DNA of 64,000 bases from Betaproteobacteria bacterium UBA5216 (GCA_002412495.1 DHVE01000128.1:26123-90122); one strand, 5' to 3'; shown: positions 26,652 to 35,508, counted from the stretch's first letter. Notes: generated by a model from the sequence alone, not told the origin. Translations and numbers: made by a program.

Positions 26652-27514
26652 TTCGGAAATCCGTAGAGTTCCTGCGGGTTGTTGACCAGAATCCGGTTAC
26701 GCGTGGCTTCATCCGGCGCCCATACGCCGAGCAGATCAAACAACAATGCGTCATCGGGTTTGACCTTCGGCCCCGGATGCGGCCAATCGCTGCCCCACAC
26801 GCAGCGCTCCGGCGCGGCCTTGACGAAGGTCTGCGCCACGGCCGTCGCATCGGCATACGTCGGCGGCCCGACGAGCGTGTTCATGTACGCGCCGGAAATT
26901 TTGACCCACGCGCGGCGGCGATCCAATAAATCGCGTATCACCGCGTGCGACGGGTGCTTGATACCCTCCGTCTCTGGCGGCTTGCCGAGATGATCAAACA
27001 CCACCGGCGTGGGCAGGCGCCCCAGCATGGCGGCGTTCTCGACAATCTTGTCGTAAGGCATGTTGAGCTGAATATGCCAGCCGTACTCGGCGATGCGTTT
27101 TGCCAGCGGTTCGATCATGTCTATCGACACCACGGCGGTATGTGGATCACCCACGGTGAAACGGATGCCGCGGATGCCCGCCTCGTTGAGTTGTTTCAGT
27201 TCGGCATCGGTGACGGTGGGGCGCAGCACGCCCACGCCGCGCGCATTGTCGATGCCGAGTTGCCTGATCGCGTCGGTGGTGACGGTGTTGTCGGTGACAT
27301 AGTGACGCGGCGTGACGATCACCACGCGCTCAACCCCGACGCGCTTTTGCAGCAGGCGGTAATCGGCCACCGTACCGTTCGCCATCACCGGCGTGGACGA
27401 CGGAAAGCGCGCATCGTAAATGTGTATGTGGCAGTCAACGGCCTTCGCGGGCGCGACCAGGCTGGGCGGGTTGGCGCCGGTGGAATGGGGAACTGCTTGT
27501 GTTACGCCTTTCAT
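26648..27514 (-). CDS. Amidohydrolase-2 family lactonase-like hydrolase
   Basis: 288 aa TIM-barrel protein with the DCHIHIYD metal motif near residue 27, VVFDHLGKPP in the middle, and WGSDWPHPG near the end. These place it among 2-pyrone-4,6-dicarboxylate lactonase and galactarolactone-isomerase relatives. It would open a lactone or decarboxylate a cyclic acid in the cytoplasm. It is translationally coupled to CitE-like protein A, suggesting that its product is, or becomes, the lyase substrate. A palindromic repeat lies just upstream. Confidence 0.85.
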   Translation of the reverse strand: MKGVTQAVPHSTGANPPSLVAPAKAVDCHIHIYDARFPSSTPVMANGTVADYRLLQKRVGVERVVIVTPRHYVTDNTVTTDAIRQLGIDNARGVGVLRPTVTDAELKQLNEAGIRGIRFTVGDPHTAVVSIDMIEPLAKRIAEYGWHIQLNMPYDKIVENAAMLGRLPTPVVFDHLGKPPETEGIKHPSHAVIRDLLDRRRAWVKISGAYMNTLVGPPTYADATAVAQTFVKAAPERCVWGSDWPHPGPKVKPDDALLFDLLGVWAPDEATRNRILVNNPQELYGFPK

Positions 27515-27553
27515 GGTTACTCTCTTTCAGATGGCTGTGATCTACGTTGGGTT

Positions 27554-27667
27554 GCACCCCACCCCCATCCCAACCTTCCCTCTGAAGGGGAAGGGGCTTC
27601 GAAGCATGTAACAACGTGCCGCGAAAATCCCCTCCCCTTCAGGGGGAGGGCCAGGGTGGGGGTGGGG
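27554..27667. repeat. Long imperfect inverted repeat, C/G-rich arms
   Basis: A left arm beginning CCCCACCCCCATCCC and ending AAGGGGAAGGGG is mirrored about 30 bp later by CCCCTCCCCTTCAGGGGGAG... ending GGGTGGGGGTGGGG. Each arm itself contains a small hairpin around CTGAAGGGG or CCTTCAGGG. It fills the gap between the amidohydrolase start and receptor 6 stop and resembles REP/BIME-type elements. Confidence 0.7.
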
Positions 27668-27723
27668 TCGCCTATGCGGCCTGATATTAGTGGGTTCCGG
27701 TTAACACAATCCACAAATCCCGA

Positions 27724-28734
27724 TTATTCAATTTTAATACCCGCCGACTTCACGAGCTTGTCGTACTTCAACAAATCCTGTTTGATAAATGCCGCGAGTT
27801 CCGCAGGCGAGCTGGCGATCACATCCACGCCTTGTGCTGCCATGCGGTCGATGGTTTCCGGCAGGCGCAGCACGCGCGTTACTTCGGTATGCAGCTTGTC
27901 GATCACGCCCTGCGGCGTGGCGGCGGGCGCGAGCAAGCCGTGCCACGCCGCGTTTTCGAATCCGGGCAAGGCCGCCTCATTCATGGTGGGGATATCCGGC
28001 GCGGCGCGCGAGCGTTTCAGGCTGGTGACCCCAAGCGCGCGCAACTTGCCCGTGCGCACATGCGGCATGGTGCTGGGCGTGGTACCGAAGTACATCGACA
28101 CCTGCCCCGCCAGCAGGTCGGTCACAGCCGCGCCGCCGCCTTTGTACGGCACATGCACGATCTCCACACCCGCCATCACGCGAAACAATTCGCCGGACAA
28201 ATGATTGGAGCTGCCAATGCCCGCGGACGCAAAGGTCAGTTCGCCGCGCCGCTGTTTGGCCAGCGCGATGAGTTCCCTGGCCGACCGCACCGGCAGCGAA
28301 GGATGCACCGCCAGTATGTTCGGCGCGGTGGTCATCTGGCTTACCGGCGCGAAATCCTTCACCACGTCGTACGGCAGCTTTTTGAAGAACACTGCGTTGA
28401 CCGTGTTCGGCACGCCGCCCACCAGCAGGGTGTAGCCATCGGGCGCGGCACGCGCCACCAGTTCCGACCCGATATTGGTACCGCCACCAGGACGATTTTC
28501 CACGATCACCTGCTGGCCGATGGTCTCGGACAATTTCGCCGCCACCACGCGTGCAACAAAATCCACGCCGCCGCCGGGGACGTACGGCGCGACGAAGCGT
28601 ATCGACCGGGTGGGGTAGGCCTGTGCATGCACGGCCTCTATCCCGCACAGCAGCGTAACCGCGATGATCGCAATCATCGTCATTCCCGCGCGGGCGGGAA
28701 TGACAGGCTTGAGAGGCCGACTACAAACAATCAT
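27724..28734 (-). CDS. Bug/TctC receptor 6 (repeat-derived N-terminus)
   Basis: 336 aa from the ATG that overlaps the CitE-like B stop by one base (TAATG). With that start, the signal n-region contains VIPARAGMT, which is the translation of the palindromic repeat at 28679-28704, followed by the true hydrophobic core IAIIAVTLLCGIEAVHAQ. An internal ATG at 28680 would skip the repeat. Loops: APYVPGGGVDFVAR and VVENRPGGGTN-type (VIVENRPGG). Coupled to CitE-like B. Confidence 0.9.
   Translation of the reverse strand: MIVCSRPLKPVIPARAGMTMIAIIAVTLLCGIEAVHAQAYPTRSIRFVAPYVPGGGVDFVARVVAAKLSETIGQQVIVENRPGGGTNIGSELVARAAPDGYTLLVGGVPNTVNAVFFKKLPYDVVKDFAPVSQMTTAPNILAVHPSLPVRSARELIALAKQRRGELTFASAGIGSSNHLSGELFRVMAGVEIVHVPYKGGGAAVTDLLAGQVSMYFGTTPSTMPHVRTGKLRALGVTSLKRSRAAPDIPTMNEAALPGFENAAWHGLLAPAATPQGVIDKLHTEVTRVLRLPETIDRMAAQGVDVIASSPAELAAFIKQDLLKYDKLVKSAGIKIE
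28679..28704. repeat. Palindromic repeat inside receptor 6 coding start
   Basis: GTCATTCCCGC, loop GCGG, GCGGGAATGAC: a perfect 11-bp inverted repeat of the same family as 15867-15895. It lies between the coupled ATG (28734) and the hydrophobic core of receptor 6. Confidence 0.8.
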
Positions 28735-29696
28735 TACTGTTGCGCCTGCTGTTGCTCCAACTGCGCGCGCACCTTGGCCACCGCCTCGGCCTTCTCGCGA
28801 TTACGCGCGGCGCACGACTCGGCCCATTGCAGCGTGCCGCGCGCGCGTTCGGCCTCGTAACGGTCAATCACGCGACCTTCGACTTCGAGCCACGGCGCAT
28901 CCGTTGCCTGCAAACGCTCGAATTGTTCCAGCACCCAATGCGCGTCGCGCACATCGGCCCCGGAGGGCGTGTAGCCAATATTGTGTGATTCCACCACCGC
29001 CGGATTCAGCCCGCCCCCGCCGACGCGCAGGCCACACGCGCGCGCGGCTTCGGCGAGGCGCAAGGCACGGTTGCCGTCGCTGACGCTGCCGGTGGTGTTG
29101 GCGATAAAGGGCGCCGCGCGCACGCCGAGACCCAGCGCGCGCGCGGCCAGATTCGCTTCGCCGCGCAGATATACAAACTGATCGTACGGCACGAACATCT
29201 CCACGCCGAGATCGCGTGACATGTCGTAGCCGCCATTGGTGGCGCCGAATTCCTTGATACGCGGGCTGGCGGCGGCGATGTCATAGACGTTGGTCACGCC
29301 CACCGCGGTTTCGATGCCGGGGTCGATTTCAATGGTGCCGGACGGTATGCCGCGCTCCCGTTCGTAACGCGTGATCAGCGCATCCAGCGCGCGCACTTCA
29401 TCGGCGGTTTCGGTTTTGGGATACTTGATGCGCGACAACCCCGGCCACACCGCCGCCGCGGTATCCGCCTGCAGATGCTCGTGATTGATGCGCACGAACG
29501 CCTCGGTGCCGGCGCGCGTGACTTTGGGTATCGACTCCTTCACCAGCGTGCGTGCGTAATCCTTGCGATTTTGCGGCACCGAGTCTTCCAGATCGAGGGT
29601 GACGAAATCACAGCCGCGCCGCCACGCCTGATCGACAAAACGCGGCGTGACGATGGGCATGGTTAATCCGGAACGGCGAACTTTTTGCTGTGCCAT
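28734..29696 (-). CDS. CitE/HpcH-family CoA-ester lyase B
   Basis: 320 aa with the canonical CitE features missing from protein A: FVTLDLEDSVPQNRK near residue 32, EAFVRIN, and the metal Glu in DPGIETAVGV. The C-terminal 30 residues are Ala/Glu/Gln-rich. Relatives include malyl-CoA, citramalyl-CoA and (3S)-malyl-CoA lyases. It is followed by receptor 6 with a one-base overlap and preceded by CitE-like C at 8 bp, so B, C and the receptor form one transcription unit. The substrate is unassigned. Confidence 0.85.
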   Translation of the reverse strand: MAQQKVRRSGLTMPIVTPRFVDQAWRRGCDFVTLDLEDSVPQNRKDYARTLVKESIPKVTRAGTEAFVRINHEHLQADTAAAVWPGLSRIKYPKTETADEVRALDALITRYERERGIPSGTIEIDPGIETAVGVTNVYDIAAASPRIKEFGATNGGYDMSRDLGVEMFVPYDQFVYLRGEANLAARALGLGVRAAPFIANTTGSVSDGNRALRLAEAARACGLRVGGGGLNPAVVESHNIGYTPSGADVRDAHWVLEQFERLQATDAPWLEVEGRVIDRYEAERARGTLQWAESCAARNREKAEAVAKVRAQLEQQQAQQ

Positions 29697-29704
29697 GATG
29701 ATTC

Positions 29705-30424
29705 CTACGCGTAGATTTTATTCAGCGGTTCAACCTGATCGGCGCGCAAGCACAGCGCGCCTTTAAAGCCGACGGCACGGCCGCGCTTCGCGGCCTGCAG
29801 GGTATTTTCCGCCGTGGCCAGCAAGCCGCGATCCGGCGCGCGCCACCACGCGCCCAGCGGCGTGACGTTCAGCGCGCGCGCAATGATGACCAGCCGCTCC
29901 ATCAGATACGGCATCTGGTGAATTTCGCCGGAAGGCTCCGGCCGCAAATCCATCACCAGATCGGCCCGGCCCAGCGTGAGCGCGCGCACGCGCCGGCTCG
30001 CGCTGGCGACCTCGTACGCATCCTGATTGCCGCGCGCGGTTTCCAGCGCCAGTACCATGCCGATGGCGCCGGCGGGCATGCCGCGTTCCGTCTCCAAAGC
30101 CGTCAACACCTTGTCGATGGCCATGATGCGCGCCGGCGACTCCGCGCGCGACACCACGATGCCGTCGAGGCCCGGCCATACGCTGGCACGCAAATCGGCT
30201 TCGTGGTGTTGCGGATCGATCTGCGCAAACACCTGCGCGCCGCACGCGCGCACGGCATCCATGGCCGCGCGACATTGCTCGCGCGCAGCGGGCTTTTGCG
30301 CGTCGCGCACCAACTCCACGAGATCCAGCACGACGACATCGGCGCCGGATTTTGCCGCCTTTGCAACTGCGTCCGCACTGGACGCGGGAACGATCAGCCA
30401 TGACCGTTGCAGGTTGTTATTCAT
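29705..30424 (-). CDS. Short CitE-like protein C
   Basis: 239 aa, shorter than typical CitE (about 290). LDLVELVRDAQK replaces LDLEDSVxPxxK. The segment VLALETARG keeps the metal Glu, but the usual second acidic ligand region reads TLGRADLVMDLR. It resembles the half-length CitE homologues seen paired with full-length lyases, and may be a regulatory or inactive subunit of B. It lies 8 bp upstream of B on the same strand. Confidence 0.7.
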   Translation of the reverse strand: MNNNLQRSWLIVPASSADAVAKAAKSGADVVVLDLVELVRDAQKPAAREQCRAAMDAVRACGAQVFAQIDPQHHEADLRASVWPGLDGIVVSRAESPARIMAIDKVLTALETERGMPAGAIGMVLALETARGNQDAYEVASASRRVRALTLGRADLVMDLRPEPSGEIHQMPYLMERLVIIARALNVTPLGAWWRAPDRGLLATAENTLQAAKRGRAVGFKGALCLRADQVEPLNKIYA

Positions 30425-30469
30425 GCTTGCCTTTGCTGAAAATTTCGAACCGCCGTCATTGTAGCGGCT

Positions 30470-30988
30470 TCATGCATTGCTGAAAGAGTCGTCCGATAGT
30501 TTCTCCCCGGCGAGCACGCGCTGCACGGCGACCACATAGTGCAGGTTTGCGCCGAGCCGCGCCTTGGCCTCGTCAATGCCAATAACCTGCGCCAAGCCGC
30601 CGTCATCGCTGATCACGTGATACAAAATCAGCGCCACCGCGTGCCGGCGCGCTTCGGCATCCCGCGCGTCCGGATGGTTCTCAAGCCATGTCAGCGCCTC
30701 ATGCACACGCGCGGCGGCGCGCGAGTAACGGCTGGTGGTCAGAAAAAACGCGGCAAAAAAACCGGCTGTGCACGGGATAACCAACAGCCAGAACAGGATG
30801 TCCGCGATGAGCGGCGGCCAACCCAGTTGTTTCGACACGGGCGGCAGCAAGATCAGCAGAAATCCCGTGGCGAGCACCGTAACGCAACCCATGCCGCGCC
30901 GGTCGCGGGGCAACGGCTCGGCGCGCAGGCGGTGCGCCTCCGCGAGGATCGCCGCGCGCTCGTTGTCATCCAGCTCGACGATAGCCAT
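30470..30988 (-). CDS. Two-helix membrane protein, function unknown
   Basis: 172 aa. A charged N-terminal segment (residues 1-32) is followed by two membrane helices, CVTVLATGFLLILLPPV and LIADILFWLLVIPCTAGFFAAFFL, then a roughly 85-residue soluble domain that looks helical. A GGAGG ribosome site lies 9 bases before the ATG. I do not recognise the family. It sits between CitE-like C and the HpaI-type aldolase on the same strand. Confidence 0.6.
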   Translation of the reverse strand: MAIVELDDNERAAILAEAHRLRAEPLPRDRRGMGCVTVLATGFLLILLPPVSKQLGWPPLIADILFWLLVIPCTAGFFAAFFLTTSRYSRAAARVHEALTWLENHPDARDAEARRHAVALILYHVISDDGGLAQVIGIDEAKARLGANLHYVVAVQRVLAGEKLSDDSFSNA

Positions 30989-31021
30989 GGCGCCCGCCTC
31001 CGGTCAATCGCGGCAGCCCGA

Positions 31022-31810
31022 TCAGCCCAGCGCCGTGCGCAACTCGCCCGTCACGCGCGAACCTTCGGCGAGAATGAACGCGATCTCGCTGTTGGTGGTG
31101 ATAAAACGCATGCCCTTGCGGATGAATTCCACCTGGCGCGCGAGATCACGGTCGCCGCCCACCCCGGGCACCTTGCCGTATTTTTTACACGCCGCGATCA
31201 CCTTTTCCAGCGCGGCGATGTGCTGCGCGCTGCCGAAACTGCCGGGCTTGCCCATCGCGGTGAGCAGATCATTCGACCCTACGTGAACGACATCGACACC
31301 CTCCACCGCACAGATGGCCTCGACGTTATCCAGGCCTTCCTGCGTTTCAATCATGCACACCACCAGCGTGTTGTCCTGCAATGCGGCAACCACATCCGGC
31401 ACCGGTGTCGGCCGGTAATTCAGGATCGGGTAACCGCCGCCGACCGAGCGCGTGCCGACGGGCGGATATTTTGAACGGCGCACCGCGCGCCGCGCCTGCT
31501 CGGCGTTGTTCACATCGGGAAACACGATGCCCATCACGCCATTGTCGAGCAGCACCTGCGTTTGCTGATCGTCGCAACTGCTGACGCGGGCGAGCGGCGC
31601 GACGCCGATGCCGTTGGCCGCCATCGCGATGTGGCCAATGGTCTCGACGTTATAAAGCGAATGCTGGCAATCGATAAAAATAAAATCGTGCCCCGTGCTT
31701 TTCGCGATGCCCGCGATGTCACCCGAACGCGCGAGACGCACGTTCATGCCGAGCGCGATTTTGTCCTGCCTGAACAGTTCCTTGATGGGATTGGGTATTG
31801 AGACCGCCAT
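31022..31810 (-). CDS. HpcH/HpaI-type class II aldolase
   Basis: 262 aa. The catalytic His lies in FIDCQHSLYN, metal ligands are the Glu of CMIETQEG and the Asp of VGSNDL, and the dimer-swapped glycine segment is VGTRSVGGG. Members cleave 2-keto-3-deoxy sugars acids or 4-hydroxy-2-oxo acids to pyruvate plus an aldehyde. An AAGGA ribosome site precedes the ATG, and the AT-rich motif at 31820-31837 lies just upstream. It is downstream of the haem-containing oxidase at 31843, suggesting one unit for hydroxy-acid breakdown. Confidence 0.88.
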   Translation of the reverse strand: MAVSIPNPIKELFRQDKIALGMNVRLARSGDIAGIAKSTGHDFIFIDCQHSLYNVETIGHIAMAANGIGVAPLARVSSCDDQQTQVLLDNGVMGIVFPDVNNAEQARRAVRRSKYPPVGTRSVGGGYPILNYRPTPVPDVVAALQDNTLVVCMIETQEGLDNVEAICAVEGVDVVHVGSNDLLTAMGKPGSFGSAQHIAALEKVIAACKKYGKVPGVGGDRDLARQVEFIRKGMRFITTNSEIAFILAEGSRVTGELRTALG

Positions 31811-31819
31811 TATTTTTCC

Positions 31820-31837
31820 TTTAAAAACAGATATTTA
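31820..31837 (+). promoter_or_regulatory. AT-rich leader motif TTTAAAAACAGATATTTA
   Basis: 17 of 18 bases match the motif at 18384-18401. Here it is inverted relative to the downstream gene. It is located between the hydroxy-acid oxidase stop and the aldolase start. Confidence 0.35.
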
Positions 31838-31842
31838 ACGCA

Positions 31843-33114
31843 TCAATGCTTGCGCACGTGATTGGGTGTGAGCTCCTTGATCGAACGCGCGCCGCACTGC
31901 TGCATGGCCGCGCGCGTTTCGATGCGCAGCAACTCCAGCACGCGCTCCACACCCGGCTGACCAAACGCACCCAGCCCCCACAGATACGGCCGGCCGATGC
32001 ACACCGCGCGCGCGCCCATCGCCAGCGCTTTCACCACGTCGGTGCCGCGCCGGAAACCGCTGTCGATCATGACAGGCATGCGACCTTTGACCGCCTCGAC
32101 CACTTCGGGGAGCGCATCGATGGCGCCGCGGCCATTGTCTTCGCCGCGTCCACCGTGATTCGAAACAATGATGCCATCCGCACCGTGCTGCACCGCCAGC
32201 GCCGCGTCCTCGGCGGTGAGTATGCCTTTCAACACGATTTTCATTTGCGTCACGTCGCGCAGGCGCTTGATGAAATCCCACGTCATGTTGGACGACTGCA
32301 TACTGGCGACCTTCGACAAATCAATGCCGTCGTAGTTGGGGCGGCGGTCGCGATTGCCGCTGGTGCCGCCACCCGAGGCGCTTTCGTGGCACTTGATGCA
32401 TTCGCGCGTGTCGGTGCGCCGCATGCGGAACAGCGTTTCCTGATTGCGCCCGCCGACGCGATCCACCGTCACCGCCACCACGTTGGAGCCAGCGGAATCG
32501 GCGCGTTTCACCAGCCCGCGCGCCACATCCCAACTGGTGGTGGCGTAGAGTTGAAACCACACCGGCGCTTCGCGCGCGGCAATGGCATCGTTGATCGAAG
32601 TGGTCGCCGCCGTTGAAAGAATCTGCAAATGATTGCCGCCCTTGGCGGCGCGCGACACCGCCATCTCGCCGTCGGGGTGATAGGCCTTGTTGCCACCAGT
32701 GGGCGCGATGCAAATCGGCGAAGCATAGGTCTGACCAAAAACCTCCATGCTCATGTCCACCTTCGACACATCGACCATGCGGCGCGGCCGCAAATAATAT
32801 TTGAGAAACGCCTCGCGGTTCGCGCGCAACACCACCTCGTCGTCAATGCCCGACGCCATGTAGCCAAAATGCGCGGGCGGCACGTTCTTGCGGCACACCA
32901 GCTCAAAATCGAAAACGTTGATCGCCTCCTTCGGGTTGGTGATGAGGCTTTGCGGCGTGAGCGATCCCCACATCAACGGATCGGGCGAGCGCGTGGTGGG
33001 CATGGCCTCCGCCGCCAGCGCGCTGGCGATATAACCCGGCGAGGCGAGCAAGGGGCTGGCGGACATCCATTTCAGAAATTGGCGACGCTGGGCGGCAGTG
33101 TCATTCGGCAGCAT
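31843..33114 (-). CDS. Tat-exported FMN hydroxy-acid dehydrogenase with haem-c motif
   Basis: 423 aa from the ATG at 33114 (GGGAG about 8 bases upstream). The N-terminus has a twin-arginine motif, RRQFLKW, then a hydrophobic stretch ending ASALAAEA. The body is an FMN-dependent alpha-hydroxy-acid oxidase: GYMASGIDDE, IAPTGG, WFQLY, VTVDRVGGRNQE, KGILTAEDA, SNHGGRG, DSGFRRGTDV. Inside the loop after RNQE lies CIKCH (32386-32400), a CxxCH haem-c attachment site absent from the paralogue at 34327. This suggests a periplasmic flavocytochrome that passes electrons from a hydroxy acid to cytochrome c. Haem attachment is inferred from motif plus export. Confidence 0.85.
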   Translation of the reverse strand: MLPNDTAAQRRQFLKWMSASPLLASPGYIASALAAEAMPTTRSPDPLMWGSLTPQSLITNPKEAINVFDFELVCRKNVPPAHFGYMASGIDDEVVLRANREAFLKYYLRPRRMVDVSKVDMSMEVFGQTYASPICIAPTGGNKAYHPDGEMAVSRAAKGGNHLQILSTAATTSINDAIAAREAPVWFQLYATTSWDVARGLVKRADSAGSNVVAVTVDRVGGRNQETLFRMRRTDTRECIKCHESASGGGTSGNRDRRPNYDGIDLSKVASMQSSNMTWDFIKRLRDVTQMKIVLKGILTAEDAALAVQHGADGIIVSNHGGRGEDNGRGAIDALPEVVEAVKGRMPVMIDSGFRRGTDVVKALAMGARAVCIGRPYLWGLGAFGQPGVERVLELLRIETRAAMQQCGARSIKELTPNHVRKH

Positions 33115-33241
33115 GTGGAGTCTCCCTAGTGTTGTTGTGGGACAGAGATTCCGCCTGTCGCGCGATGGCGTCAAGCACTCGCGCGCGCAAACGCACGTGA
33201 GGTGAAACTGGCAAAATCACGGCCTCAAACGAGGAATCCAC

Positions 33242-34270
33242 ATGAACAAAAAAATCGCAGTGCTGGGTTGCGGCGCCATCGGCAGCAGCGTCAGTGCTGA
33301 TCTCACCAAAGCCGGACTGGACATTACCGTCATCGATCAATGGCCGGCGCAGGTCGAAAAAATCCGCACGGACGGGTTGGAAGTCACCATGCCCGACGGC
33401 GTGGTGAAAACGCCGATACGCGCGCTGCACCTGTGCGAGCTGTCGTCGGCCAGGCTCGAATTCGACATCGTATTCATGTGCGTGAAGTCGAATGACCACC
33501 GGTGGCTGGCGGAATTCATCAAGCCGTACCTCAAGGACAACGGCGTGTTCGTCGCCATCCAGAACGGATTCAACGAAGACTCGCTCGCCTCCATCATCGG
33601 CAAGCAGCGTCTGATCGGCTGCGTGGTCGAGCTGTCGGCGGAAATCTTCAATCCCGGTTTCGTGAAGCGCAACACCACGCACAAGACCACCTGGTTCTCG
33701 GTGGGCGAGCACGACGGCTTTCTCACCGAACGCGTGAAAGAAATCCAGTCCATACTGAATCACGTGGGCCGCTGCGACATCACCGGCACCATTCAGAGCG
33801 CCAAGTGGACCAAGCTTATCGCCAATAGCATGACCATGGGCCCGTTCGGGCTGCTGGGGTTGGGCAACTCCGACGCCGCGCACCTGCCCGGCATGTTTGA
33901 TTTGTCAGTACAGCTCGGCAAGGAATCGGCGGCGGTCGGCGAAGCGATGGGGCTGCGCATGGAGCCGATTTTCGGATTGCGCGCCGACGAATTCGCGGGC
34001 ACCACCGAGGAAAACATTGTCACCGCGATGAAAACACTGCTCGGACACGTCAGCCGCGGTCGCACCGCGCCGATTCACGATCACATGAAAGGTCGCGTAA
34101 GCGAGATGGCGTTCATCAGCGGTTTGGTCGCACGCAAGGGCAAGGAACTGGGCATCGACGTAACGTGCAACGCGGCGGTGGCGGAGATCGACCGGCAAAT
34201 CAATCGCGGCGAAATTGATATGAAGGCGGAAAATTTCGAGTTACTGAAATCGATGGTTGCAAAATCATAG
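33242..34270 (+). CDS. Ketopantoate-reductase-like dehydrogenase (ApbA/PanE family)
   Basis: 342 aa with Rossmann motif LGCGAIGSSV at 8-17, the VKSND segment, and C-terminal helices containing KWTKLIANSM, where the catalytic Lys of PanE lies. At 342 aa it is longer than PanE (about 300). No panB or panC is near, so it may reduce another 2-keto acid from the hydroxy-acid oxidases on both sides. GAGG lies 7 bases before the ATG. A paralogue is at 60222-61271. Confidence 0.85.
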   Translation: MNKKIAVLGCGAIGSSVSADLTKAGLDITVIDQWPAQVEKIRTDGLEVTMPDGVVKTPIRALHLCELSSARLEFDIVFMCVKSNDHRWLAEFIKPYLKDNGVFVAIQNGFNEDSLASIIGKQRLIGCVVELSAEIFNPGFVKRNTTHKTTWFSVGEHDGFLTERVKEIQSILNHVGRCDITGTIQSAKWTKLIANSMTMGPFGLLGLGNSDAAHLPGMFDLSVQLGKESAAVGEAMGLRMEPIFGLRADEFAGTTEENIVTAMKTLLGHVSRGRTAPIHDHMKGRVSEMAFISGLVARKGKELGIDVTCNAAVAEIDRQINRGEIDMKAENFELLKSMVAKS

Positions 34271-34326
34271 ATCCACCTCGGGGTGCTTGGCGCGCCCCGC
34301 ATCCCCATCCCGCGCCCGCTACGCGC

Positions 34327-35508
34327 TTACGCGGCCAGCCGCACCTGCGGCAAAATGACATGCTGGCGCCCGATCTCCGACACCCGGTTGCACGACACGT
34401 TCGCCATGCCGCGGCTAATTTCGCCGCGATATAATTCCAGCGCCCGTGCCGCGCCGTCATAACCGGCGGCCGCCGTGCCATACAAGGTGCTGCGTCCTAT
34501 GAGCACCATTTTTGCGCCCAGCGCGAGCGCCTTCACCACGTCGCTGCCGCGGCGCACACCGCTGTCGAAAACGATAGTGGTGCGATCCCCCACGGCCTTG
34601 ACGATCTCCGGCAGCACTTCGATGGGCGCGGGCGCGGCGTCGCAATTGCGGCCGCCGTGATTCGAAACGATGATGCCATCGGCGCCCAGCTCAACAGATT
34701 TGGAGGCGTCATCCGGATGCAGTAGCCCCTTCACCAGCAGCTTGCCCGGCCAGATGTCGCGCAGCGCTTTCAGATCATCCCAACTCAGCGAGTCGCTGCG
34801 GGTTTCCTTGGTGCCGCCATAGGCGGTGGTAATTTTGCCTTTTAATTCGTCAGGAAAATTCACCCGCTGCGGCATGCCGCCATTGGCGATGTAACGCCCG
34901 AGCACGCCGTACATCCAGCGCGGATGCATGAGCACGTCAAGGGTGTTTTTGCGGTTGTATTTGAACGGCACTGAAAAACCGTTGCGCTTGTTGTATTCAC
35001 GATTGCCGGCCACCGCGCCGTCCACCGTGACCAACAGCGCTTCAAATCCGGCGGCCGATGCGCGCTTGACCAGTTGATGCGACAGCTTGCGGTCGGCCCA
35101 CATGTAAAGCTGCATCCACAGCGTGCCACCGACTTCGCCGGCGATTTCCTCCATGCTGGTGATCGAGCCGGTGGCCAGTGAAAACGGCACGCCTGCGTCG
35201 CGGGCGGCGCGAGCGAGCGCGAGCTCGCCCTTGTACCACATCATGCCCGCCGCGCCGGTGGGCGCGATGCCGATGGGCATTTTGTGTTCCTTGCCGTAGA
35301 TCGTGGTGTCGAGCTTGCGGCCCGACACATCCACCAGCATGCGCGGACTGAATTGAATGCGCTCGAACGCCTCGCGATTATTGCGCAACGCCACTTCCTC
35401 TTCGGTGCCGCGATCGACAAACTCAAACAGCCATTTCGGCAGGCGCCGTTTGGCCATGTCCCGCAGATCAAAAATATTGTGCGCGTCTTCTATGTTCGGA
35501 AAAATCAT
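34327..35508 (-). CDS. FMN-dependent alpha-hydroxy-acid oxidase (cytoplasmic)
   Basis: 393 aa with the complete lactate/glycolate-oxidase barrel: WLFEFVDRGTEEEVALR at the start, IAPTGAAGM, WMQLYMWADR, LLVTVDGAVAGNREYNKRNGF, KGLLHPDDA, SNHGGRNCDAAPAPIEVLPEI and DSGVRRGSDVVKAL. There is no signal peptide and no CxxCH motif. It oxidises a 2-hydroxy acid to a 2-keto acid using FMN. The loop after NREYNKRNG resembles that of L-lactate dehydrogenase LldD and mandelate dehydrogenase. GGGAG lies 6 bases upstream. The gene is convergent to the keto-acid reductase. Confidence 0.9.
   Translation of the reverse strand: MIFPNIEDAHNIFDLRDMAKRRLPKWLFEFVDRGTEEEVALRNNREAFERIQFSPRMLVDVSGRKLDTTIYGKEHKMPIGIAPTGAAGMMWYKGELALARAARDAGVPFSLATGSITSMEEIAGEVGGTLWMQLYMWADRKLSHQLVKRASAAGFEALLVTVDGAVAGNREYNKRNGFSVPFKYNRKNTLDVLMHPRWMYGVLGRYIANGGMPQRVNFPDELKGKITTAYGGTKETRSDSLSWDDLKALRDIWPGKLLVKGLLHPDDASKSVELGADGIIVSNHGGRNCDAAPAPIEVLPEIVKAVGDRTTIVFDSGVRRGSDVVKALALGAKMVLIGRSTLYGTAAAGYDGAARALELYRGEISRGMANVSCNRVSEIGRQHVILPQVRLAA

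Noticed and set aside
27554..27667. C/G-rich inverted repeat as a CRISPR or riboswitch
   Set aside because: There is only one pair of arms, with no regular spacer-repeat pattern and no riboswitch core motif; it fits an ordinary intergenic palindrome.
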